From Mesocentrotus franciscanus (Eukaryota; Echinodermata; Echinoidea; Camarodonta; Strongylocentrotidae): a stretch of DNA of 64,000 nt. The notes beneath the pieces are model-generated. The model ran no database searches, had not been told where the DNA came from, and saw only the letters and a list, made by a program, of their open reading frames with translations. Position numbers and translations under genes: made by a program. Shown here piece after piece: positions 1 through 13,500 of this stretch (positions within the stretch are counted from its first letter, which is position 1; each line of letters begins with the position of its first letter). The stretch is from the NCBI GenBank assembly GCA_037976565.1, contig CP137683.1, positions 10,764,473-10,828,472 of the forward strand, given 5' to 3'.

Positions 1-214
1 GATTCAAAGAATAATACCTCTAACATAGGCACCTTCAGGGCTTGTTTCAATAGATGATGATAAAGAGATTGTTTAGTTTGCCCTATTAAACATGGAAAGG
101 ATTGTATGATGGAAGCATGACCTCTGAACTCACTGACCCCAATGTGACCTCTGATCCCAACGACCCCAATATGAATTCTAAACCCAATGACCCCAATGTG
201 ACCTCGATGCTCAC

Positions 215-291
215 CTGTAGTAGGTACCAAAGAAGTTGAGAGGGCTGTACAGCTGCATGATGTACGATGAGAACAGTACATAGTCTCCTGC
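215..291 (-). CDS. ABCB6: ABCB6 exon 11 (last in window)
   Basis: 77 nt, acceptor CTTCAG|GCAGGA, donor TACAG|GTGAGC, phase 2 at its end. Encodes [20 protein letters not shown] and then GTYYR, the final part of the transmembrane domain. The nucleotide-binding domain exons should follow beyond the window edge. Confidence 0.92.
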
Positions 292-1486
292 CTGAAGATA
301 TAAGACAATGAGGGTGGGAATGACAACTATATATTAACCGGTGTATTACTGTTTGGTCTACAACCAGGGGGGCATTTCATCAACATTTGTCCACCGACAA
401 CTGTCGGCGCCGACTAAATTTGACCAATCGGAGGCCTGGAAAATAGTCGGTGACAATAAAATTGTCGGTGAAAATGATATTAGTCGGTGAAAACCACCGA
501 CTAATTGTTTCATGAAACGCCCCCCTGTTCGTCATTTACCCAATAAGTCTATTCCCATATGGTAATAATCATTTCGTCTATTTTTCATTTGGTCTATTGA
601 CCATTTAGGCTAATAGTCATTTGGTCTAATCTCCAATAAGTCTATTGCTCATTTAGTCTCATTTAGGCTGGGTTTAGACCATATGGAATAGACCAATTGG
701 GTAGTAGACGGCAATTAACCTCTTTACCAGTGCATTACAGTATTTATTTACATTATTAATATTACAGCATGAGGCATAATACAAGTGAAATAAGTGGAAA
801 AAAATATAGAAAAACCTTGAAGAAACCACAATTTCATGTGCAAATACAAAGGGTGTAGTTTGGGGTTTTTTTTCTTCATTTTTCTTCACGATTACAAAAC
901 CTATGATTGCTTTCGCACATTACTTTAGGTATATTACTTCTCTCTTTTTTAATCTACTTTTTTTTTTTTTTTTAGAGGGCAAAAAGGAAGACAGGCATGC
1001 TTTAAAAAAACAAAAACTTGTAATAATGGACATTTATAAGCTACTACATGTATATATATCTTTGTATTAGATAGGCTGCGGGCAAACTGTCATAGAAAAG
1101 AAGCACTTCATAAAATGAGGTCCTGTAAAACATTCTCAGAAAATGATATACAGTAGAAACTTACTGTAAGTAATAATTATATAAGCTACTAAAATCATTG
1201 TATTAGATTGGCTGTGGGCAAATGTTCATAGAAACGTAGCACTTCACGAAATAGGTCCTGTAATAAAACATTCTCAGAAAATGAAATGGATATAGACTTA
1301 CTGTGAGATTTCCTTTGTAGACGATATGAGCACAGAGCAAGCATCCTACCAGGAGACCAGCATTGATGACAAGGTTCTGTGCAGAGTTCAGTATGGACAG
1401 CGATGCTATAGACTTCCACTCACTCACCTGTACGATGACATAATAGACATTATAGACATAGTGATGATTATGATGATGATGATGAG

Positions 1487-1517
<31 letters not shown>

Positions 1518-4500
1518 TCAATAACAATAATAATCATAACGATAATAATAATAGTAATAATAATAATAATATCAACATTAATAATAATAATAAAAGTAAT
1601 ACCAATGACAATGATGATAACAACAACTAAATCTATGTGTGTCACTGAGCAGATGGTCAATCAGAAATTTGTTTTAATTGTTTATAATAAGATTTTAATG
1701 GGATAACTTTTGAAGACAACACATAGAAATCCTGACCTGGTAGTCTGTGATGCATTCATTGTACATGTTGACCTCGAATGACTCGTTGTTGTAGTATTTT
1801 ACCTAGGAAATAAAACAAGAAACGGTGATAATCAAGAGAATATACCAAGGACTAAAATAAATATTCTATGTAAAGGGCAAGTTAAAGATATTTCTTTACT
1901 TACGTCGTATACATGTATGCAAAGGACACAATTTTAAAACCTTATTCAATTAAAACCCCTATGCAATTTAAACCTTATGCAATTTTAAAACCCTACGCAA
2001 TTTAAAACCTTGTGCAATTCAAACCTTATGCAATTTAAAACCTTATGAAATTATAATAGCTTTGTCCATCACCTACTGAGATGTCTGATCATTACAATGA
2101 CATATTACGTTGTCCAACAAGGATTGCTACGGGATATATGACAGGGTATTGAGATTTTTCATTTCTTGAAAATCTTGAAAAATTGCAATGACTCAGAAAA
2201 ACTTTATGCAATCAAAAAGCTTGGGCGATTTCAAAACCTTATGGAATTTAAACCTTATGCAATTTTAAAACCCTACGCAATTTAAAACCTTGTGCAATTC
2301 AAATCTTATGCAATTTAAAACCTTATGAAATTATAATAGCTTTGTCCATCACCTACTGAGATGTCTGATCATTACAATGACCTATTACGTTGTCCAACAA
2401 GGATTGCTACGGGATGTACGACAGGGTATTGAGATTTTTTCATTTCTTGAAAATCTTGAAAAATTGCAATGACTCAGAAAAACTTTATGCAATAAAAATG
2501 CTTCGGCAATTTCAAAACCTTATGCAATTTTAAACCCCTTTGCAATTTAAACCTTATGCAATTAAAACCACCTGGCAATTTAAATCTTATGCAATTTTAA
2601 AACCTTATGCAATTATAATAGCTTTGTCCATCACCTACTGAGATATCTGATCATTACAATGACATATTACGCTGTCCAACAAAGATTGCTATGGGATATA
2701 CAACAGGGCATTGAAATTATTGATTTCTTGAAAATCTTTAAGATTGTGTAAATAAGGCATTGAAGAATGAGGCAAATGTAACATCAAAAGCATTGTGCAA
2801 TACTACACTTTCGCAGGAATATCAGAAGGTAAACTAAAATCTTCAATCTGATTTTTTTTCCAAAGGGGACCATACCATGGGCTTGAATGTATATTTTTTA
2901 AATATACCTGTGCCATTTATTCAATGATTGAATTACAACATACCTGTACATTCAAATAAGAGATTTTAAAAGGTCAGATACATACTTTCATTTTCCACCT
3001 CATTAACCCTCTGACATTTATCAAGCCCATCTTGGAAAATTCATAATAAAAGTAATGTATACACTCCAAAAAGCAAAAAGATCCATTCACAAATGACCCA
3101 GAAATCAATGGTATTATATTTTTTGGGAAATGGATGGCAAGTTGAGATGAAAGTACACATACAATGGTCATATGTGTACTAACTTACAACATATATCTGC
3201 AAGTTATAAGAAATATGAAGCTCACTTCGCTTGTTTTTGTCCAGCCTGGGCCCTGTTTCATAAAACTTGTTATCAGTAACAAATGTTAAATTTGTATGAC
3301 AAATTAGCTCTCAGCCAATCAAATACCACGATTTCATTAGCTTATAACAGTTATTGTAACTTGTTATTGTTAACAAGTTTTATTGCATATGCTGTGGCAT
3401 ATGTGGAGAAAGCTTTAGAAGATATACACAAAACTAGACACACACAAAAAAGAAGTTCTACTCACTGTTTCAAAATTGAGCAAAGAGTCTATGGCTTTCT
3501 GTCTCATCTTGTTGTCCTTCAAGTTCATCTCTCGTCGGAATTTTGTCCTCCACTCGGTAACAATAATGGTGATAACTGGAAAACAAAAGCAAACACTCTA
3601 GATGATAGCTAACAGTCATAACGTTTGTAATAATTAAAACAATTATTTTGTTTACTCAGGGAAGCCTAATCAGCTCCAATGCTGTTCTTCCTGAGGGCCT
3701 TGCACTTATTATTACCCCAGCAATTGCCAGGTACCCATTTACACCTGGGTGGAGAGTGGCACATGTGGATAAATGTCTTGCCAAAGGATGTTAGTGCCGG
3801 GCTGGGATTTGAACCCTCTACCCTTATTTTGAGAGTAAAGTGAATGAACCACTATACTACGACACCTCGACACAACATTAAAAGCATAATATCTGTTCGT
3901 GATTGGTTCCTTTAAATATCGGATGGGAAAATTTACATGGATTTGAGTCACCATTTTTAAATTCCATGTGAAAGCTAATCAAGGATAACACCTGGAGGAA
4001 AAGGATGTAATTAAATATTATTAATAGCCTCTTACAGTGGCATTAAAACCGAAACTAAACAATTAATCATGCATCATCCAAACACAATGCCTACCTAATT
4101 GTTTGTGTAAGGAAACATCTTATTATTAAAAGCAATTCAGATAAAAGCAGAGCGAGCTTTCATGGCATCATGTGGAATAAAGATATTGCTGAGCCCTGGG
4201 ATTTTACAACACGTACTCTAAATACAATTGCTCCATGTCCCACACAAACTTTCCAAATTTCCAACTTCGAGCCACGACCAAACATTATACCTAACCTAAC
4301 CCGAACCCTAAAACCTAACCTAAAGAAATAATTCCAACCCTAATACTAACTGTACGTCCTTGACAAAAAATGATGACTTCATGACGTTCTCTCAAATCTT
4401 GGTTATACTAAAAGAACTTTTCCATTTGAAAAATTAGAAAAATGATAAACTAAATTGACTGGTGACCAAGGCTAGCATCCTGTAACCTGCATCAACCAAT

Positions 4501-7500
4501 CAAAACTTGTTGATCCGTATTCAATTAATCAAATGAAGCCTGACCCTAGGTGTAAGACCATGTAAAGGAAAGCTTAGACTGCAGACCAATTTCCTTTGTT
4601 AAACCAGATTTGAAAAAAGCACTTTAAGCCTAGAATCCGCTTTAAAGTATGGTAGAATATGGGCAGTAATCTTCTTACACGCTTTGTTTTTATTTTTTCC
4701 CTTGCTTGAGTATGTCTTCTTATCTACCCAAAATGAAAGATTAACTTAGCTATATTCTACACGAGGTATCCATAAAATAACTTACTGATAAAGAAGGTCA
4801 TAGCCACAAACACGATAAGGCCGAACCATGCGTTGAAAGCAGTGATGAAGTAGACCACAGCTATAACAATATCAGCGATTGTTGGTAAGATGTTGAAGAC
4901 AATGTAGCTGTAGGGAAGAAACAAATATGCAGATGTTAGAACTCACTTAGGTATGATGTTGGTAGTAAAATGCTTCAAAACACTGCCATGCCAAAGAAAG
5001 ATACTTGGGTGTAGTATGCTTTGCATTTCATCCCTTAAGAGCTAGAAGGGCATTAACTTTTATCATTTTGCACTGACTTAATATCTTTCTGGCTCTCAAC
5101 AGATCATTTCTCTATCTTGTAACACAGATATATGTGAGTAGGTATGCTTAGGGCCTATGTTACGTACAGCTAGTGTTCTACACATGCATTTGCAATTCAT
5201 TTATTTATGGTTTATTCACTCGACTCTCAATCTAAGGATTAAGGGTTCGAATGCCAGCCCGACACTAATGTCTTTTTGGCAAGACATTAATCCACATTTG
5301 CCACTCTCCACCCAGGTATGAATGTAGTGCTGTAGCCGAACCGCCGAACCGAACGGAAGTTCGCCGAACATGGCACTTCCGAACCAAACCGAACCGAACC
5401 GAACCGAACCGAACGCAAAGGCCTGGTTCAGATGTTCGGCAGAAAAATTTTAAACGTTTTTGCAGGCTAATTAACTTGTCATTTTATACCTAATTTTCAT
5501 GTCATGATTGCTCATTCTATATTTACTTTTTTCCCATTTTCCTCCTTTGTGATTCATGCCTCTCCAGTCGTGGGCGCGACTTCACTGACGCCATTTAAAT
5601 CCCAAATTATGACCTCTGCAACGTCGCGATCGCAAGCTATAAACAAGAATACACATGCCTACTAGGCGCTGATCAAAACAAATTCGGCAGCCGAACTTGT
5701 TTTGATCAGCGCCTAGTAGGCATGTGTATACTTCGGCTCAAATCCAAACAATAAAAAAATAAAAAAAATAATTGTAACAATATCGGACAAATTTTACCAT
5801 CTAAATAACGAAATAAATACACATTATAGTATTCTAATTTATTTATTCAGGAAAATTGGGAATTTTCTTATTTACCCCATTAAAAATAAACATTTATAAT
5901 AAAAGAAATCGAAAGAGCCTGGGCTGCTATCTCTGTGTATTACAACGTATACATCGGTAAATTCAAGATAGCAGCTTTCATGACTCGTAACATTAGACAA
6001 CAACCGTCTCGGCAAATCTTTAAAAAATATCATTTATTTTCAAATTGAAAACATGGTTCTTGTAAAACTGCAAATAAAACACGATTAAAAACGGAAATAT
6101 GTATGTAAGTACTAAAATAGTTACGTTTAAAGCAGTTTTTTATGTGAAATACGTGCCGGTCGGAAGCATTGTTTTTCATCAGGAGTGGTGGATAGAAGTC
6201 CTCCGTGCTGGTCGGGCCCACCCGGCCCGCCCAGTGCCGACCACCGTAGCTATTAGGCTGCTTGCTATTATTCCCCGAACCCCGAACCGAACCAAGTTCG
6301 GGTAAAAAATTGCTGAACTCTACCGAACCGAACAGAACCCGAACATGGCGCCTGACTTACAGCACTATATGAATGGTTACATGGCGATCGCTTGATAAAT
6401 GGTAGTTGAAGGGCCCTTAGGAAAAAACAGCGTTGATGTTGATGAGGCTTCCTTGGGCATACAACATTTTACGTGATTAATTTCAATCAATTAAAGGGGA
6501 AGTCCACCCGATATTAAGTTGGTCAATAAAAGCAGAAAAGTGAGAGGAACAGATTAGTGAAAGTTTGAGCCATATCCGATTAAAAATAAGAAATTTATGA
6601 ATATTTGGATTTGTCATCAGTTAAACGAAAATTTGCAACACTGTGAGGTGTCATCATACCTGCCAACATTTGAAAATAAGAATTAGGAATTTCTAGGAAT
6701 TTCTAATTCGGAAGGGTTGGCAGGTATGTGCCAATTTTCTCTGTACAGGAAATTTCATAAACTTCCATTTTCTTTATAGTTATTGATGACGGAATGGACT
6801 TTATAAAACGTAATATCAGGGTAGACTTCCCCTTTAATCAATTTTAATCAATTATTCATTTTAAACCACTATCTAATACCTGAGTAAACTGTTGATGCTG
6901 GTTGTTCCTCTATCCATCATCCTAAGAACTTCACCTGTCTTTCGGTTCAGATGCCAACGTAATGACAAACTAAAAGAAAAAATACATAAAACAAAGAAGA
7001 TTCTCTTTACAATTCTCCAAACCAACTACATGCATTACACTTATATCACATATTAGAGTTATGAGTATTTCCAGATACATAATAATTAGTCAGGCAAAAA
7101 AAAACCCATTGTGTTTCTAAGGTCAAAATCTGAAAAATCTGAAAAATAATACCCACCCTATTTTCAAGAGATACCAATTGTATGTCTGTCTTCAGGTGCT
7201 TTTAACAAAAGTACAATTGCAGTACCAATATTGCATCTTTCCACTATACTACTGCCTAACACCCCCAAAGTCTTCCTACAGATCAATAAAAAAAATCAAA
7301 ATGTAAACAGTAAGCTGAATCTAATGGTGAGGATAATGATATTTATAGAGCAATTTGGTCAGTTTGGTGCAAGAATAGTTTATAATTATCATCATTTAAT
7401 AAAGCTGTTGTATTCTAGTGAATCAGTCACTGGACTGTGAATTGTAAGGTACGGTGTTTTGATCCCTGCCATACTTTGACAAGACATTAACCTACATTTG

Positions 7501-10500
7501 CCACACTAGACCCAGGTGAGATTCATTGTAAATGGGTACCTGGTAGGATTATTGCTTGAAATGCTCCAAGCATGGATGATGATCATCGGAGCTACGGCCG
7601 AGGGAAAAATTTCCAAAGATCTTTCAAAGTGCACAGGGACAATGTGCTATGTAAGAACAGAATGTTTTTATTGAAATACAATTAAAAGATGGTTACTCAC
7701 TGGTGGAGATGTTCGAATAGTCGGACCATGATGCCTTTGGTGGTATACTGCTGAACTCGAATCCACAGGAGAGATCGAATGTTACTCAGTAGACCCAAAC
7801 TACCTGCAGAGGACAAAACAGTGAACACATATGAACAAATTACTCAATTATGCATGAAATTTGGATTTAACGATATACATGTATGCACTGGTAATTCTCG
7901 CTACCGCAACTACAGTATTTTGCCATAGAGGGCAGCACTAGCCATGGGTATATTTGGAAAAGGCACTTCTGGTACCCATACAAATACAATGGGTCAAGAA
8001 CTGGAAAGTCTGATAGAAATTATAGTTTCGGAACCAATAAACTATAGGTAACAGATTATGATGGTGCCTACGTACATGTAGATCTCATCAAATCATCAGG
8101 GGAGTTCATGAAACCTGAACAATAGTTTAATAAAATATGGAATTAGTTGACACTGCCATAATTCTCTATTGAAGCCGGAAGAATCCTTGTCTCATGGTCT
8201 TCCCCAGTATCATATCTGGGCATGTCCTGACCTGCGCAGTGTGGGAGGAAGGTCCCCATCTACTGTCTAACATTGTATTTGCGGTAGGGTAAATTTCAAA
8301 CAATCATCAGAATCTGAATTTGACACATGGGCTCATGCTATTAAAAACCCTGATTACAACCCTTTACCGGTATCCTTGACGAAAATATGTCTGGAGCAAA
8401 TCTTGTATCAAAGCTTTACATTTAAAGCTGATGTACCATGTCCTCGAGTGAAATATTAAACAAATGTGAGGTAAAAATTTGTTTGGATTCCATCCTGGAA
8501 AGTAAATTTTTAAAAGGGCAACCGGAACTAGATGTGTAAATCCTATGAGTACACACATATATATATATACGCTACAGTCTACACACACACTGTCTCCAAG
8601 CGAAGCCCTGAGATTAATGTGCTGGGAGCCGTCGGTTGGACAGGTCCTAGCATGGGGGAGTGTACAACCGTTATCTAGCATTTTTGCAGATATTTACACT
8701 ACAATTCACAGGAAATCATGGATAGAATACCAAACAATCTCGTACATATATCTTTGGATACAAGGAGAACAACATGAGACTATATTTACCATGTGTCTTT
8801 CCAATTTCTTTTTCGCTACCAAAACTATACATGAGCTTTAATTACACTATTGCTGCTTCTTGAACTACGGGCAATTCCATGCCAAAAACAAATGAGTAAA
8901 TGACAATATTTATCTCTTCTATTCCATTTTACCCATATCTTAAAGTGAATGATCTAAAAGAATTATTTACAAAGATAGATAATATTTAGACTGAATAAAG
9001 ATACATGCACTATATTCGAATATGAAATCATCAAAAGTTCAGAACAATTGATAAAAGAGACTCGTATTAATACATTACCAAAACCACCTCCCTGCAACAG
9101 CTTGCATCCTACGTAGAACACGATGTACTTGACTGGAAATGATGGAGGATCAGATAGGGCATCCACTGAGAATCAAAGACAAGCAACAAAGAGAAGCCGG
9201 TATTGTTGGTTGGTTTGGTTGGTTTGTTTTACCTGACTGCTAAGAATATATGTGTATGCTTGTAAGTAAGCAACCAGGGGGGTGTTTCACAAAGACTAAG
9301 ATCGACTTTAAGTTGGACTTAAGTATAGCAGGCCGTTCATGCCATTGTTTGATATCATTATTTACTGGCATTGGTCTCTCAAGGGACGTACAAATAATGG
9401 TAAAAAATGTACAAAACTTACATTTTTTGATAATTCATTATTGAAGGAAAAAATATTATCTATAGATCATAATTGAGAGACCAATGGTGAGAGCAAACAA
9501 TGGCACGAACGGCCTGTTATACTTAAGTCCAACTTAAAGTCGATCTTAGTCTTTGTGAAACACCCCCCAGGGGGCTAACGACTTTAAGTCCTCTCCGAGG
9601 GACAAGGTAATAAGGATTAATCCCTTACCAAAGGGCACTAGTACATCGAATTGGTTTCGAACCCAGGACCTCCCGGTTACGAGACCACTGCTCTACCCCT
9701 GAGCCATTGTGTCTCATCCTTTTTCTTTGTAAAACTGCAACTTAGTTTTTTTGTTTTTGTTATCTGATATAATGTAGATACACTGTAACATCCCGTTAAT
9801 CAGGCCTTTCTCTATACACGTACCTGCCAACCTTTCACAGCAAAAATTAAGAATCTCTCGAGGCAAAATTGGGAATACAGTCTATTTTGTATACTTTTCA
9901 CACAAAAAGAGAGGAATCTAGGGTTCAAAATAGTAGCGTCAAGACCCCAAAATATGAATCATTCTTCCAAAATAGGAATGATTGGCAGCTATGTATACAT
10001 GAGGCTCACAATAATTGCCAATTTTGACTTTTAATTCATATGACCATTCAGAACTTCAGTAAGGAAGAAAGTAAATTATTTTGATCTTCATTTCTAATCT
10101 TATTGCAATTTCTTTCAAATCTAGGCAAAGTCGGATCGCAATGTGTACCCTAGCCTCAAGAGGGATGCAGGACAAGTGCTCAGACAGCAACTGCTCCGCA
10201 ATCATTTTCCTGCGCTATACACACTCCTAAATTGAACCCTGGACCAAACACTATACCTAACCCTAACCGTAATAATAAAAATATTTAGGAGCACTGACTA
10301 CAAAATGCACCATAGTGCTTACAAAATTACAGAATGTGGAGATAAACATAAAAATATATAGGCTCATGAAATAGGTAAATGACATTATGTCACTGAGAGA
10401 AGAAATATGTTTTAAGGGATCTTTTGAAACCATAAGCAAAAGATCAAAATCAATCACAGGTTTGCAACCCTAACCCTAACTCTATATCTTGGACAAAATG

Positions 10501-13500
10501 AAGCCCGAAGCAAATGTCTCCAGAGCAAACATTGGATCGCCCTTTAGACGACTACTCACCTATGTTCTTATTGAGGACAGGAACAAAAACGTTGATAACA
10601 CGTCCAGCTACCAAGATGAGGAGACATAACAGTACCCTGAGCTGCATCAAGCAGTTCCCTTTGGGCCAGACGTAGGGCCAGATGATGCGCACCTTGGTCA
10701 TTGCGTTGGCCCACGTTGAGGGGTTTTCTGGCCCATTCAGAGGTATCTCATTTGTCTATTTAAACAAAATACATGTGAGAACGGTGGTTTATTAAGCAGC
10801 TTCCTCTAGACAATACATAGGGCCAGACCATTTGAACCTTGGTTATGGTGTTGACCCATATTTAGGGATTCCCTGGCCCAAGTATTTGGCCTATTTATCA
10901 GAAAAAGACATTAAAACCAATGGGTTTATCAGACAGTTCCCTTTAGGCCAAACACAAAGGCACACGATGCACACCTTGGTCAAGACATTGGCCCACTAAC
11001 TTTGAAGGGTTTGGGGGCCCTGTTTCATAAAACTTGTTATCAATAACAAATGCTAAATTTCTATTGTGAATTGGCTCTCAGCCAATCATATGCCACAATT
11101 TCAGTAGCTTTCAACAGTTACTGTAACTTGTTATTATTGATAACAAGTTTTCTGAAACAGGGCCTTTCAAAGTTAGTTGGCTTCTGGCATAAAGCAAATT
11201 AAAACAATCTAAGGACTGTTACCTATGGTACTATGCATTTTGGCACAGACCTGACTCAATTATAGCAATGGTGATGTCATTCATATGATCCTGTACTAAT
11301 GTATTTAGATATCCAGAATACTGTTTCTTGGTCTTTCTGTCCTTGTTCTTGATGCCCCTATCAGTTTTTATCCCTAAATGCCATTCCTTGGTGGAAAATC
11401 TTGTAGTTAATAATAGGCACATGACATCCAGAAAATTCGTAATTTTGTAGTACTGAAAACAATTCAAATAGGGTTCACAATAAAAAACTTGACTGTGAGC
11501 AAAGGCTGTTATTTCTTCAACTGTAAATAGGAACCCACCCCCACACAACAACAAAACTTTCAGTTGTAAATACTCTTTAACCATGTAAAACTTCAGGGAA
11601 CATTAATTCAAATAAAGATATTGACCAAACCAAGATATTTCCTACTGATTTTTATTGCATTGAAAATTGCTTAATACTAGGACAAGTCCTTCTATGAGCA
11701 TCACATGGAATATTTTTGATACAAACAGAAAAGCACTCACCGGCCCTCTACCATCCTCATTGATGATAAGCATGTAGCTCTTCTTTGGCAGCCCTGGCGC
11801 TCGCAGACCAAGAACAAACAGGCAAAACGTAATGACGTAACGCGCTACCCACAGGCCGAACATGGTCTGGTGAAACTCTGTCTCCAACTTCCACCAGTAG
11901 TGCGGGCTTCCCCACGACACGAACGCCAGGTTCTCGTTCAGGAAGGCCAAGGACCAGAAGAGCAGCAGGATGAACCCATGACCTCGTACTCGGCTGGCGA
12001 GGAACTTGGTGCGCTCAATGGCGATGACAAACAAGGAAACGATGTAGGAAGAAATGTAGAAGCAAGTGCCGAGTTCAATGTCGCCGTTGAGGGGCTCATG
12101 GAGGACAGCGTACATTACAATGCGGAGGATGTACTGGGTTACCATGGCGATGGAGAGGAAGATTTGGAGTCGGAACCAAAAAGGATTCGTTCGGAATCGT
12201 TGCTCAACACTCATAGCACGTTTCCAGAATACCAGAACCTGAGGGGGGTAAAATGCATAGATGTCAGAAATTTAACTATTTTCTGGTATTGCAAGAATCA
12301 CAACTAAAAATTGATAATTGGAAGGAGATTGAAATGACCATTGAGTATGAAGCACAAAGTCTTTTGTTGCTGTAGTCCAGGGCTCACTAAAAGGAAACCT
12401 CACCCCAAAGAATAAGTGTAGGTATTCAAAAAAATGAGATGTATTCCTTCCCTTTACGAATATGTTCAAGAGATATATACATGTAAATGAAGATATTCTT
12501 GGCATGATGTAATGCCTTTTAGCATGACATGGGAGTAGCCATTTCCTTGAAAATGAGACGTACCAGTTGAAGTTGTACACGAGCATTTTCAAACAAATTT
12601 TATGAGTAATAAACTAATATTGCAGAAATAATTAGGGTGAAAATAAATTTTAACCCATCACTGATATTCAAACCTGAGCGCTGTTACCAAGCCCCTCGCC
12701 AACACAGAGAACGGGAGGAGCGTGAGCCTCGCGTTCTTGATTTTGCCAGACATAGCACCACGGGTCACGGGTTCTTGATATTAAACATATATCGCCACCC
12801 CTTCTTTCTTCAAAGAAAACAGCGCCACGCGCACACCACGCATATTATGCTCATTACGTGACAAACGCGCGCTGCTAGCTGCCGCTGCTCTGAAAGTAAT
12901 CCAGCGCTAGCATTCATGAATCGGTGGCCGTCTCTCTAGCTGTGTGAATATCCGACCTGATATGAGACCTGATAGAGAAGCGAGCGGTGCATGGCTCGAT
13001 ATGATACACACACATAGATCACGGACTTACATTAGGTCCATGCGTAGATCCATGCAGTAAACATGTAATGAGAGAGAGACAGAGAGAGTGAGCAAGAGAC
13101 AGAGACGAGTAGCGATTCGGGAGAGAGAGAGAGAGAGGGTAGTACTGTAAAAGCTGTAATTTTCTCGCCATTAATTTTTCGCGCTGAGCCACCCCAAAAC
13201 ATATTCGCTGGTTCTTAAATTCGGGCTTGCCGATCTTAGCGCGAAATCCGTGAAAATTAATGTACCGCGAATATTTCTGCGTTTACAGCAGTTGTGTTGG
13301 GAGACAGATAGACACACTGTACACACAGACACACAAGGACCATGGAAAGGGTCTGCTTGTAAAGAATGAAATTTATTTTATATGCGATTGCAAAGCAGCA
13401 AACCATAAATGAACTAATGTAAATTGTTTTTACTTTCCAACAGCATATATTTAACATCGGACAAAGTAATTATAAATATTATTAGCTGGAAATAACGTTA

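Noticed and set aside
1326..1706. 126-residue plus-strand ORF rich in Met and Ile
   Set aside because: It overlaps ABCB6 exon 10 on the other strand and then runs through ATG/ATA triplet repeats. A low-complexity artefact.
9584..9716. Possible tRNA-Thr gene on the minus strand
   Set aside because: It has A and B boxes and an anticodon-arm resemblance, but the acceptor stem does not pair and a related truncated copy exists. It is a tRNA-derived SINE head.
11870..12307. 145-residue plus-strand ORF
   Set aside because: It is the antisense shadow of ABCB6 exon 2, which has strong family similarity on the minus strand.
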